9,687 bases of DNA, taken from positions 1 through 9,687 of the forward strand of contig JACMQJ010000136.1 in the NCBI GenBank assembly GCA_014377055.1. The letters are read 5' to 3'. Below are positions 1 through 5,474 of the stretch, piece after piece (position 1 is the stretch's first letter; every line of letters starts with the position of its first letter). The stretch is from Candidatus Sericytochromatia bacterium (lineage in GTDB: Bacteria > Cyanobacteriota > Sericytochromatia > UBA7694 > JACMQJ01). The notes below the pieces were generated by a model. The model ran no database searches and was not told the origin of the DNA. It saw only the letters and a program-made list of their open reading frames with translations. The position numbers and the translations under genes are program-made.

Positions 1-1107
1 GATGGTATTATTGAAGATAAAGAGTTAAAAGGAAATATTTATATTAATTTTGTAGGAGATCCCTCATTTACAAACCAAAACTTAAAGAAACTATTTGTAG
101 AAATTAAAAATTTAGGTATTAATAAATTAACTGGTAATATTCTAGTTAATCGTACCGCTTTTGATAACACTTTTTATCCTTCTGGTTGGATGTGGGATGA
201 TATGGATAGTTGCGATTCTTCACCTGTTGATGCTCTATACATTGACGATAATTGTATAAAAGTAAATATCATTTCAAATCAAAATAAAATATATTCTCAT
301 ACTAATAATATTGTTGATATAAATAGCTTAGATATTAAAATAAGTAATGATAAAGAAAATAATATAAAAGTAGATGGCTTTAATAATAATACTCTAAAAA
401 TATCAGGAAAGATGGCTAATGGTAAAACAGAAGAATTAGAACAAAGTATTATTTATCCTGAATTGTATTTAAGTAATGTGTTAAAAAATATTATTAATAA
501 TTACTTTGAGTTTCAGGGACAAATAAAAGTAACTAGTGATATACCTTCTATTAAAAATTTAAATACTATTGCAACTAATACCTCTCAACCACTATCAGAT
601 ATTTTAAAAAGATTTGACAAAGAAAGTCATAATTTGACTGGTGAGCTTTTGATTAAAACCATTGCTCTTAATGATAATAAGATTCAAGGTAGTACAGAAA
701 AAGGCATAAATATTATGAAAAAATATTTAACAGATACTTTTGCATATACAGATTTTAATATTGTTGATGGCTCTGGTCTATCTCGTTATAACCTTGTTAG
801 TCCATCCCTCATTATATCTGCTTTGGATTATATGTATAATCAAGATAAACTAAAAAATGTTGTTCTTAACTCATTCCCAATAGGTGGACAAGATGGCACT
901 CTAAAAAATAGATTAAAAAAGATAGTTAATTACAGAGTAGTTGCTAAAAGTGGATCTATGACAGGAGTTAATTGTTTGAGTGGTTATTTAATTGGTGAAA
1001 ATGGTAATAATTATTCTTTTTCTATCATGATTAATAATACTGTCTTATCAGGGAAAAAATTAAGAGATATACAAGATGAAATTATAAAAATAATAGATAT
1101 GCTCTAA
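1..1107 (+). CDS. dacB: D-alanyl-D-alanine carboxypeptidase/endopeptidase, PBP4 (DacB) type, 5'-truncated by window edge
   Basis: The frame is open from base 1, so the start lies upstream. The first ATG visible at 190 is internal, because the conserved family segment GDPSFTNQNL (55-84) precedes it. Enzymes of this family (peptidase S13, class C penicillin-binding proteins) trim or cleave D-Ala peptide cross-links in periplasmic peptidoglycan. Of the three active-site motifs, the SxN motif is visible as SHN (625-633) and the KTG-type motif as KSG (946-954). The SxxK nucleophile motif and signal peptide would lie upstream of the window. Other family marks are SGWMWDD followed by SPVDAL (181-234) and DGSGLSRYN (766-792). 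368 residues are visible, ending at TAA 1105-1107, consistent with the last three quarters or so of a typical protein. The family assignment is firm; PBP4-like activity is inferred. Confidence 0.88.
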   Translation, partial: DGIIEDKELKGNIYINFVGDPSFTNQNLKKLFVEIKNLGINKLTGNILVNRTAFDNTFYPSGWMWDDMDSCDSSPVDALYIDDNCIKVNIISNQNKIYSHTNNIVDINSLDIKISNDKENNIKVDGFNNNTLKISGKMANGKTEELEQSIIYPELYLSNVLKNIINNYFEFQGQIKVTSDIPSIKNLNTIATNTSQPLSDILKRFDKESHNLTGELLIKTIALNDNKIQGSTEKGINIMKKYLTDTFAYTDFNIVDGSGLSRYNLVSPSLIISALDYMYNQDKLKNVVLNSFPIGGQDGTLKNRLKKIVNYRVVAKSGSMTGVNCLSGYLIGENGNNYSFSIMINNTVLSGKKLRDIQDEIIKIIDML

Positions 1108-1130
1108 ACTTTTTAGAGATAAAATTTTTG

Positions 1131-1166
1131 ACACGAATTTTGCGAATTACACGAATAAACACGAAT
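1131..1166. repeat. Cluster of ACACGAAT repeats
   Basis: The octamer ACACGAAT occurs three times in 36 bases, at 1131-1138, 1149-1156 and 1159-1166. A partial copy GCGAAT lies at 1142-1147. It sits in the gap between the dacB-like gene and glnA, next to a second repetitive patch (AATCAGTTAAATCAGT, 1196-1211). This looks like a fragment of a dispersed intergenic repeat rather than a protein site, but the window holds no other copy to compare with. Confidence 0.55.
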
Positions 1167-1185
1167 AATATTTAAAAAATATGTG

Positions 1186-1224
1186 CTCATCATTTAATCA
1201 GTTAAATCAGTGATGAGTTTATTT
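1186..1224 (+). terminator. Possible intrinsic terminator after the dacB-like gene
   Basis: CTCATCA (1186-1192) pairs with TGATGAG (1211-1217), extendable by a G-U and an A-T pair, and is followed by TTTATTT (1218-1224). The loop is fairly large (about 14-18 bases) and the U tract is interrupted, so strength is doubtful. A smaller hairpin, CTCTAAA/TTTAGAG (1102-1108 and 1112-1118), overlaps the stop codon of the upstream gene and is an alternative. Confidence 0.4.
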
Positions 1225-1290
1225 ACCTGTTATTATATTTATGTCATTTGTAGCTAAATCTTATTTGTTTAAACTTAAATATATAAAGAC

Positions 1291-1319
1291 TTTCCTAAAG
1301 AATATATCTGTAATATAAT
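1291..1319 (+). promoter_or_regulatory. Candidate glnA promoter
   Basis: A perfect -10 hexamer TATAAT lies at 1314-1319. The hexamer 17 bases upstream, TTTCCT (1291-1296), is a poor -35 match. Transcription would start near 1326, leaving a leader of about 30 bases before the glnA ATG. In such AT-rich DNA a TATAAT can arise by chance, so position relative to glnA is the main support. No clear nitrogen-regulator operator was found. Confidence 0.4.
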
Positions 1320-1354
1320 TATTGGGTTTTATGAATTTCTTTTAGGAGCCTTGT

Positions 1355-2719
1355 ATGCTAGATAGAACACGAAAAGAGAATGAAAAGCTTTTAAGCCAAG
1401 TAATGAAAGATATTAAAGAAAATGAAGTCAGATTTATCAGTCTTCAATTTGTCGATATTTTAGGAATTGTTAAGAGTGTTACTGTACCTGTAACTCAGCT
1501 TGAAGACTGTGTTAAAAATGGTAAATGGTTTGATGGTTCATCTGTAGAAGGATTTACCCGTATTGCTGAAAGTGATATGTTTTTGTTACCTGACTTATCA
1601 ACTTATAAAATTATTCCTTGGGAAGATAAATCTGGAAACTATGGTGCGAGAATAATTTGTTGGGTTTGTATGCCTGACGGTGAACCATTTGAAGGTGATC
1701 CAAGATATGTACTTGCCAAAGCAATGCAAGAAGCTGAAGATTTAGGTTATTCATTTAACACAGGACCAGAGCTAGAATTTTTCTTATTTAAGAAAGATGA
1801 TTCAGGCAAATTATCACCACTTCCTCATGACAATGGTGGATACTTCGACTTTTCAACCGATGAAGCTTCAGAAGTTAGAAAAGATATGGTTGTTGCCCTA
1901 GAAAAAATGGGTATTGAAGTAGAAACTAGTCATCATGAAGTAGCTGCTGGACAACATGAAATTGATTTTAAGTATGATACAGCTCTCAAAACAGCTGATA
2001 ATGCACTTACATTTAAATATACTTTAAAAGCAATAGCTCAAAAACATGGTCTTTATGCAACATTCATGCCAAAGCCAATTTTTGGTATTAATGGATCAGG
2101 CATGCACGTTCATCAAAGCCTATTTACCAAAGATGGTCATAATGCTTTTGTTGATCAGTCAGACAAACACGGACTATCAAAATTAGCCAAACAATTTATT
2201 GCTGGTCAGTTGCATCATGCAAGAGCTTTAAGTGCTATTATCGCACCTACAGTTAATTCATACAAAAGACTAGTACCTGGTTATGAAGCACCTGTATATA
2301 TTGGTTGGGGTCAAGTAAATCGTTCTGCATTGATTAGAATACCAAGAATTTCAAAAGGTGTAATTACATCAACCAGAATTGAGCTAAGATGTCCAGATCC
2401 TAGTTGTAATCCTTATTTAGCTTTTGCAGCGATGCTTAAGGCTGGATTAGATGGTATCAAGAGAGAGCTTACTCCTCCTGAGCCTGCTGAAGAAAATCTG
2501 TATCATCTTGATACAGACCAGAGAAATGCTATGGATCTAAAATCATTACCTGGCTCTTTGGGCGAAGCTCTTGATGAATTAAAAAAGAGTTCTTTATTAA
2601 AGGCTGCATTAGGTGAACATGTATATGATCATTTTATCAAAGCTAAAACTCAAGAGTGGGATGAATATAGAACTTATGTTTCTGCTTGGGAGCTTGATAG
2701 ATATTTACCTATAATGTAA
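1355..2719 (+). CDS. glnA: Glutamine synthetase, type I (alpha subtype)
   Basis: Makes glutamine from glutamate, ammonia and ATP in the cytoplasm, the main entry of ammonia into metabolism. The 454-residue length fits dodecameric type I enzymes. Visible motifs are FDGSSVEG (59-66), the metal ligands in GPELEF (137-142) and EVAAGQHE (195-202), the ATP-binding stretch from KP (240-241) to GMHVHQS (249-255), the glutamate-binding NSYKRLVPGYEAP (301-313) and RIELRCPDPS (341-350). The roughly 25-residue insertion of beta-type enzymes is absent after EFFLF, which points to the alpha subtype. Arg69 in EGFTRI aligns with the feedback-inhibition arginine of Bacillus GlnA (inference from memory of that sequence). 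A tyrosine (383, in ENLYHL) sits where beta enzymes are adenylylated, but the alpha background makes that modification unlikely. An AGGAG ribosome site (1344-1348) lies 6 bases before the ATG. Monocistronic. Confidence 0.97.
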   Translation: MLDRTRKENEKLLSQVMKDIKENEVRFISLQFVDILGIVKSVTVPVTQLEDCVKNGKWFDGSSVEGFTRIAESDMFLLPDLSTYKIIPWEDKSGNYGARIICWVCMPDGEPFEGDPRYVLAKAMQEAEDLGYSFNTGPELEFFLFKKDDSGKLSPLPHDNGGYFDFSTDEASEVRKDMVVALEKMGIEVETSHHEVAAGQHEIDFKYDTALKTADNALTFKYTLKAIAQKHGLYATFMPKPIFGINGSGMHVHQSLFTKDGHNAFVDQSDKHGLSKLAKQFIAGQLHHARALSAIIAPTVNSYKRLVPGYEAPVYIGWGQVNRSALIRIPRISKGVITSTRIELRCPDPSCNPYLAFAAMLKAGLDGIKRELTPPEPAEENLYHLDTDQRNAMDLKSLPGSLGEALDELKKSSLLKAALGEHVYDHFIKAKTQEWDEYRTYVSAWELDRYLPIM

Positions 2720-2731
2720 ATTAGCTATGAA

Positions 2732-2768
2732 AAAAGAGGAGATTTATAATATATAAATCTCCTCTTTT
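2732..2768. terminator. Bidirectional terminator between glnA and the fasciclin gene
   Basis: A perfect 17-bp inverted repeat (2732-2748 and 2752-2768) with a 3-base loop. The stem core is GAGGAGATTTATA, and A and T runs flank both sides. Read rightward it ends in TTTT after glnA (stop at 2719); read leftward it ends in at least six T after the fasciclin gene (stop at 2785). It is therefore placed to end both convergent transcripts. Confidence 0.9.
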
Positions 2769-2784
2769 AAATTAAATAAAAAAC

Positions 2785-3336
2785 CTACTTAGGTAATAAT
2801 ACGGTATCAATTACATTAATAACACCATTTGATTGGTATACATCATAAGTACTGATATTAGCTGTATTTCCAGAGTTATCACTAACAGTGATATTATGTG
2901 AACCATTCATCATAAAGCTTAATTTAGCACCATTTACAGTGGTTAATTGTGCTTTACCACGACCCATTCTGATCTTTTTTGCTAAAGCATTAAAATCATA
3001 TTTTCCAGCTAATACATGATATGTAAGAATACCTGTTAATTTTGCTTTATTTTCTGGCTTCACTAATGTATCAACTGTTCCTGCTGGAAGTTTACCAAAA
3101 GCTGCATTAGTTGGAGCAAAAACGGTAAAAGGACCTTTTCCCTTTAATGTTTGTACCAAACCAGCAGCTTTAACGGCTGCGACCAAAGTTGTATGATCTG
3201 CAGAATTTACAGCGTTATCTACAATATCCTTATTAGAATACATTGTTTTGCCACCAACCATTTCGGTTGAAGCATTAGCCATTGTTGTAGTACCGATAGC
3301 TGAAAATAACGCCATTGTCAATAATAGTTTTTTCAT
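2785..3336 (-). CDS. Secreted fasciclin (FAS1) domain protein
   Basis: 183 residues with a classical Sec signal peptide (Lys2-Lys3, then a hydrophobic stretch, with likely cleavage after ANA at 20-22). A single FAS1 domain occupies roughly 36-182. The two conserved FAS1 blocks are visible: GPFTVFAPTNAAF (68-80) and LTYHVLAGKYD (104-114), and the domain closes with NGVINVIDTVLLP (170-182). FAS1 domains act in cell adhesion or extracellular matrix binding. Small single-domain secreted forms are common in bacteria and their ligands are mostly unknown. The start is well fixed: AAGGAG (3348-3343) lies 6 bases before the ATG. No lipobox, LPXTG or membrane anchor is seen, so the mature protein is probably periplasmic or released. 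No convincing promoter was found in the 203-base gap upstream. Confidence 0.93.
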   Translation of the reverse strand: MKKLLLTMALFSAIGTTTMANASTEMVGGKTMYSNKDIVDNAVNSADHTTLVAAVKAAGLVQTLKGKGPFTVFAPTNAAFGKLPAGTVDTLVKPENKAKLTGILTYHVLAGKYDFNALAKKIRMGRGKAQLTTVNGAKLSFMMNGSHNITVSDNSGNTANISTYDVYQSNGVINVIDTVLLPK

Positions 3337-3539
3337 ATTTATCTCCTTGTGAAAATAATCTTAATTAATTTATATAAACATGTTACATCAAATAAATTGT
3401 AAATATAAATTGAGTGGTCAACCTTAATGTATTGTTAATTTATATTAACTATGTATTATTTTTAAAAATTGTTGTTAATCCTTAAATCCATGATTCGTCT
3501 TTATTTATGTAGTTAGTAGCTAATAGCTAACCACTTATT

Positions 3540-4250
3540 TTATTTAAATCTGTGATCTATATTTAGATTTTTCTTTTTATCTGACGGTGATGATCTATCA
3601 CTTATCATACCCATCCCAGATATATTCTGTGTTATTTTTTGAGGATTACCATAATAATTTATTTTTCCAAAACCAGAAATATTTGCCGATAACTCATCTT
3701 GTGCAAATATATCAACCATAGATGCCCCACTTAAGGTTACTTTAACCTTTTTTGCCTTTAATTTTTTTGTGTCAATGTATCCTGCACCTTGTAACTTAAG
3801 CTCAACATTCTTTGTTTCACCAGAAGCATTTAAATTAGATGCACCATTAACAAGTGCTACAAAAGAACTATTTTTTATATGTTTAATATCTAGTTGTGAT
3901 GATCCCGAAAGCTCAATTTTATTTATATCTGGTGTAAAAATAGTAATATTTATTTGATTTATAGGCTTTAAACTTTTATCTGATCCAATTGTTAGTGTTT
4001 TGTTATTCACACTTGTTTTTAATAAAGCTAAAATATTTGTATCACTTTCAATTTCTAAACTTTTTTTTGCTTGGCAGATAATCTTTATATTTAATACTCC
4101 AGAAGCATTTATTTTATTGAAATCTCCTACACTTCTAATCTCTTTTTTTAATAAGCCATCACCATTAACTTGTACTTCAAAAAAACTAGCTGACAAAAAG
4201 AGATTAAGGCATAATGTGCTTAGAATAAATATGGACTTTTTGATAATCAA
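3540..4250 (-). CDS. Secreted head-GIN domain protein (DUF2807-like beta-solenoid)
   Basis: 236 residues with an N-terminal signal peptide (Lys4-Lys5, hydrophobic 7-21). The rest matches the pattern of the putative auto-transporter adhesin head-GIN family (DUF2807). It opens with VGDFNKINASGVLNIKI (41-57), then shows a regular series of short beta strands with Gly turns: SGS (115-117), NGA (135-137), QGAG (154-157), SGA (174-176), SGF (192-194) and SGM (211-213). A roughly 20-residue period suggests a beta-solenoid. The tail (217-236) is polar and Lys-rich. The start is a TTG codon with AAAGG (4263-4259) 8 bases upstream; no in-frame ATG fits better. A cysteine at 14 is not in a proper lipobox. 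It lies 65 bases downstream of the toxin gene without an evident terminator, and has its own -10 box in repeat copy A. The biochemical role of the family is unknown. Confidence 0.8.
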   Translation of the reverse strand: MIIKKSIFILSTLCLNLFLSASFFEVQVNGDGLLKKEIRSVGDFNKINASGVLNIKIICQAKKSLEIESDTNILALLKTSVNNKTLTIGSDKSLKPINQINITIFTPDINKIELSGSSQLDIKHIKNSSFVALVNGASNLNASGETKNVELKLQGAGYIDTKKLKAKKVKVTLSGASMVDIFAQDELSANISGFGKINYYGNPQKITQNISGMGMISDRSSPSDKKKNLNIDHRFK

Positions 4251-4273
4251 ATTTAATACCTTTAGAAAAATAA

Positions 4274-4320
4274 GACTTTTTAATTATACTGCTAACAAAA
4301 ATATTCTAGTTATTTTTAAA
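4274..4320. repeat. Direct repeat copy A flanking the toxin-antitoxin module
   Basis: Matches 4950-4997 in the same orientation. The first 28 bases (4274-4301) are identical to 4950-4977. A one-base gap, the identical TATTCTAG (4302-4309) and 9 of 11 further matches to 4320 follow. Flanking bases on both sides diverge. This copy holds the leftward -10 box of the DUF2807-like gene and, at its inner edge, the TAA stop codon of the toxin gene (4318-4316). Confidence 0.92.
4283..4288 (-). promoter_or_regulatory. Leftward -10 box before the DUF2807-like gene
   Basis: On the minus strand the sequence reads AGTATAATTAAA, with TATAAT at 4288-4283. It is 32 bases from the TTG start of the DUF2807-like gene, giving a leader of about 25 bases that includes the AAAGG ribosome site. 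The expected -35 position (about 4311-4306, AACTAG) does not match consensus. The same box is duplicated in front of the antitoxin gene, which strengthens the case that it is functional. Confidence 0.5.
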
Positions 4321-4666
4321 GATTTATAATCCCTAATGTAAATATGACACATTTATCAATATTAGAGAGTATTTCAGGTTCAAGTTCTCCAATTTTATGT
4401 AGAAGTCTTGTTTTGTCTAATACTCTCATTTGGTGACATAGAGCAACAGAATCATTTTTAATAGAATTTCCGTTTTTCAAAATTAAAACACATGTTGGTA
4501 ATGAAGCTCTTTTTAAATTTGTTGTCAAGGGAATAGATATAACAGTTATTGTGTATTTGCTTATTGATTCGTTCTGAAAAATTATTATTGGTCTTGTTCC
4601 TGCCTGTTCTGAGCCTTTTGTCGGATCAAGACTGGCAAGCCATATTTCACCTCTTTTTAAACTCAT
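4316..4666 (-). CDS. mazF: MazF/PemK-family mRNA endoribonuclease toxin
   Basis: 116 residues, the usual MazF length. The N terminus KRGEIWLASLDPTKGSEQAGTRP (4-26) is the family signature, followed by VISIPLTTN (42-50) and the C-terminal block VALCHQMRVLDKTRLL (74-89) with IGEL (92-95). Arg25 and Thr48 align with the catalytic pair of Bacillus MazF (from memory of that sequence). These toxins cut mRNA at short sequences and halt growth unless bound by antitoxin. It is the second gene of a leftward operon, 3 bases after the antitoxin stop. Its ribosome site is weak (GAAGA within the antitoxin end), consistent with coupled and lower toxin translation. All key residues are present, so it is probably active. 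The stop codon lies inside repeat copy A. Confidence 0.93.
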   Translation of the reverse strand: MSLKRGEIWLASLDPTKGSEQAGTRPIIIFQNESISKYTITVISIPLTTNLKRASLPTCVLILKNGNSIKNDSVALCHQMRVLDKTRLLHKIGELEPEILSNIDKCVIFTLGIINL

Positions 4667-4669
4667 TGT

Positions 4670-4900
4670 TTAATCTTCTTTTTCTAATTGTTTGGAATAT
4701 TCTGCTATTCCTATTTCTGCGAGTTCTCTATCTTCTTCTTCAAATTGAGCATACAAATAAGCATAATCTTTTTCTTTATAATTTTTCAATGGCATAAAAA
4801 TATGTTTTACTTTGAGAAATTTAACATATTCTACAACTTTCTCTAAATCCGTTTCTTTAAGCTCATCAATTTCATTTATCAATAATTCCTTAATAGTCAT
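4670..4900 (-). CDS. Antitoxin of the MazF-type module
   Basis: 76 residues, highly charged. The N-terminal part ELLINEIDELKETDLEKVVE (5-24) and the following YVKFLK look like a short helical dimerization region of the kind found in DUF2281-like antitoxins. The acidic C-terminal tail EEEDRELAEIGIAEYSKQLE (54-73) is the type of extended segment that lies on the MazF surface and blocks it. It has no evident AbrB/MazE fold, so it is a non-classical partner. A strong ribosome site, AGGAGGT (4915-4909), sits 8 bases before the ATG, consistent with antitoxin being made in excess. First gene of the leftward operon, probably transcribed from the -10 box in repeat copy B. Identification rests on size, position and tail character more than on a named family. 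Confidence 0.8.
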   Translation of the reverse strand: MTIKELLINEIDELKETDLEKVVEYVKFLKVKHIFMPLKNYKEKDYAYLYAQFEEEDRELAEIGIAEYSKQLEKED

Positions 4901-4949
4901 AATTAATTACCTCCTAATAATAAGTTTAACTCTTAACATAGTAAAACAG

Positions 4950-4997
4950 GACTTTTTAATTATACTGCTAACAAAAAATATTCTAGATAGTTTTAAA
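4950..4997. repeat. Direct repeat copy B flanking the toxin-antitoxin module
   Basis: Partner of 4274-4320, offset by 676 bases, with 45 of 48 aligned positions matching. It lies upstream of the antitoxin gene and ends 7 bases before the TTGACA box of the divergent GntR operon. The segment from one copy to the other contains exactly the toxin-antitoxin operon and nothing else. Confidence 0.92.
4959..4964 (-). promoter_or_regulatory. Leftward -10 box of the toxin-antitoxin operon
   Basis: TATAAT on the minus strand at 4964-4959, in the same context as in copy A. Transcription would start near 4952, about 50 bases before the antitoxin ATG. The -35 position (4987-4982) reads TCTAGA, a non-consensus palindrome. 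An A/T tract lies between. The box is back-to-back with the GntR promoter, so binding events here could affect both directions. Confidence 0.5.
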
Positions 4998-5004
4998 TAT
5001 TTTG

Positions 5005-5033
5005 TTGACATTTTTTTATGATTGTATTATTGT
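5005..5033 (+). promoter_or_regulatory. Promoter of the GntR-ABC operon
   Basis: A consensus -35 TTGACA (5005-5010), a 17-base spacer and a -10 TATTGT (5028-5033, 4 of 6). Transcription should start near 5040. The -10 box lies wholly within the left arm of the inverted repeat at 5021-5034. Confidence 0.75.
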
Positions 5034-5060
5034 ATTAGTTAAGTAGTACAATAATACAAT
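5021..5060. promoter_or_regulatory. Probable autoregulatory operator of the GntR/YtrA-type repressor
   Basis: ATTGTATTATTGTA (5021-5034) is repeated in perfect inverted form at 5047-5060 with a 12-base spacer. The left arm continues as two tandem ATTGTATT octamers (5021-5028 and 5029-5036), and the right arm holds the complementary AATACAAT once exactly and once with one mismatch. The left arm covers the -10 box and the right arm lies just past the expected start point, a classical repressor arrangement. That the neighbouring GntR protein binds it is inferred from position and from the usual habit of the family. Confidence 0.72.
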
Positions 5061-5078
5061 AAATAGAAAGAAGGATGA

Positions 5079-5474
5079 GTGTATCTACAAATTGACCCAA
5101 GAAATGGAAATCCAATTTATATGCAGATTATTGAACAAATAAAACATGCTATTCAGATAGGTATTTTTGAAGTTGGTAAGCCTATCCCAACTATTAGGGA
5201 TATGGCAATAGAGTTATGTGTTAATCCAAATACAGTTGCTAAAGCCGTTAGAGAGTTAGAGAGAGAGGGTGTTATAAAAACATTTGTTGGTAAAGGAGCT
5301 TTTGTAACTGATAAAGCAAAAAATGTTATGGAACAGGATAATACAGAAAAGGCAGTTAAGGTAACAGAAAGCTATATCAAGGATGTTAAATGGCTTGGCT
5401 ACAAAAAAGAGCAAACAATTGAACTTGTAAAAAAAAATTGGAACAAATTAGAAAAGGAGAATAATCATGAGTGA
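5079..5474 (+). CDS. GntR-family transcriptional regulator, YtrA subfamily
   Basis: 131 residues, typical of the short YtrA type that lacks a large ligand domain. The N terminus, with IDPRNGNPIYMQI (5-17), is the standard opening of this subfamily and fixes the start at GTG 5079. An in-frame TGA lies immediately upstream (5076-5078), and AAGGA (5071-5075) precedes it with a short 3-base gap. The winged helix-turn-helix covers about 11-77: PTIRDMAIELCVNPNTVAKA (37-56) forms the helix-turn-helix, and VIKTFVGKGAFV (65-76) the wing. The remaining 50 residues are probably helices for dimerization. Such repressors generally sit first in ABC transporter operons and repress them, often released by antibiotics or cell-envelope stress. 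The inverted repeat over its own promoter fits that. It overlaps the next gene by 8 bases. Confidence 0.92.
   Translation: MYLQIDPRNGNPIYMQIIEQIKHAIQIGIFEVGKPIPTIRDMAIELCVNPNTVAKAVRELEREGVIKTFVGKGAFVTDKAKNVMEQDNTEKAVKVTESYIKDVKWLGYKKEQTIELVKKNWNKLEKENNHE

Noticed and set aside
190..192. ATG as the start of the first gene
   Set aside because: Codons upstream in the same frame encode conserved DacB-family sequence (GDPSF and following), so the gene enters from outside the window.
1240..1330. NtcA-type GTA-N8-TAC site before glnA, as in cyanobacteria
   Set aside because: Only half-matches such as GTAGCTAAATCTTA were found, and none sits at the expected distance from the -10 box.
3393..3421. 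TTGACC on the minus strand (3421-3416) as a promoter for the fasciclin gene
   Set aside because: The position 17 bases downstream reads AATTTA, a poor -10 box; other spacings are no better.
3434..3449. Small palindrome GTTAAT-TTAT-ATTAAC upstream of the fasciclin gene
   Set aside because: A 6-bp all-but-one A/T stem is expected by chance in such AT-rich DNA, and nothing links it to a regulator.
3512..3531. Inverted repeat GTTAG/CTAAC just after the DUF2807-like gene as a terminator
   Set aside because: The stem is only 5 bp and no T run follows on the minus strand.
4207..4211. Lipoprotein cysteine in the DUF2807-like signal peptide (Cys14)
   Set aside because: The preceding residues (Ser-Thr-Leu) do not form a lipobox, since Leu is at the position needing Gly, Ala or Ser.
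3769..5021. Several rightward open frames of 62-109 codons opposite the DUF2807-like, toxin and antitoxin genes (3769-3957, 4000-4329, 4549-4797, 4812-5021)
   Set aside because: They lie antisense to genes with recognisable protein families, have no domain character of their own, and are Phe/Leu/Ile-rich as expected from reading Lys- and Asn-rich genes backwards.
5075..5095. Tiny ATG frame of six codons overlapping the GTG start of the GntR gene
   Set aside because: The ATG is virtually inside the ribosome site, and the GTG frame gives the conserved subfamily N terminus.
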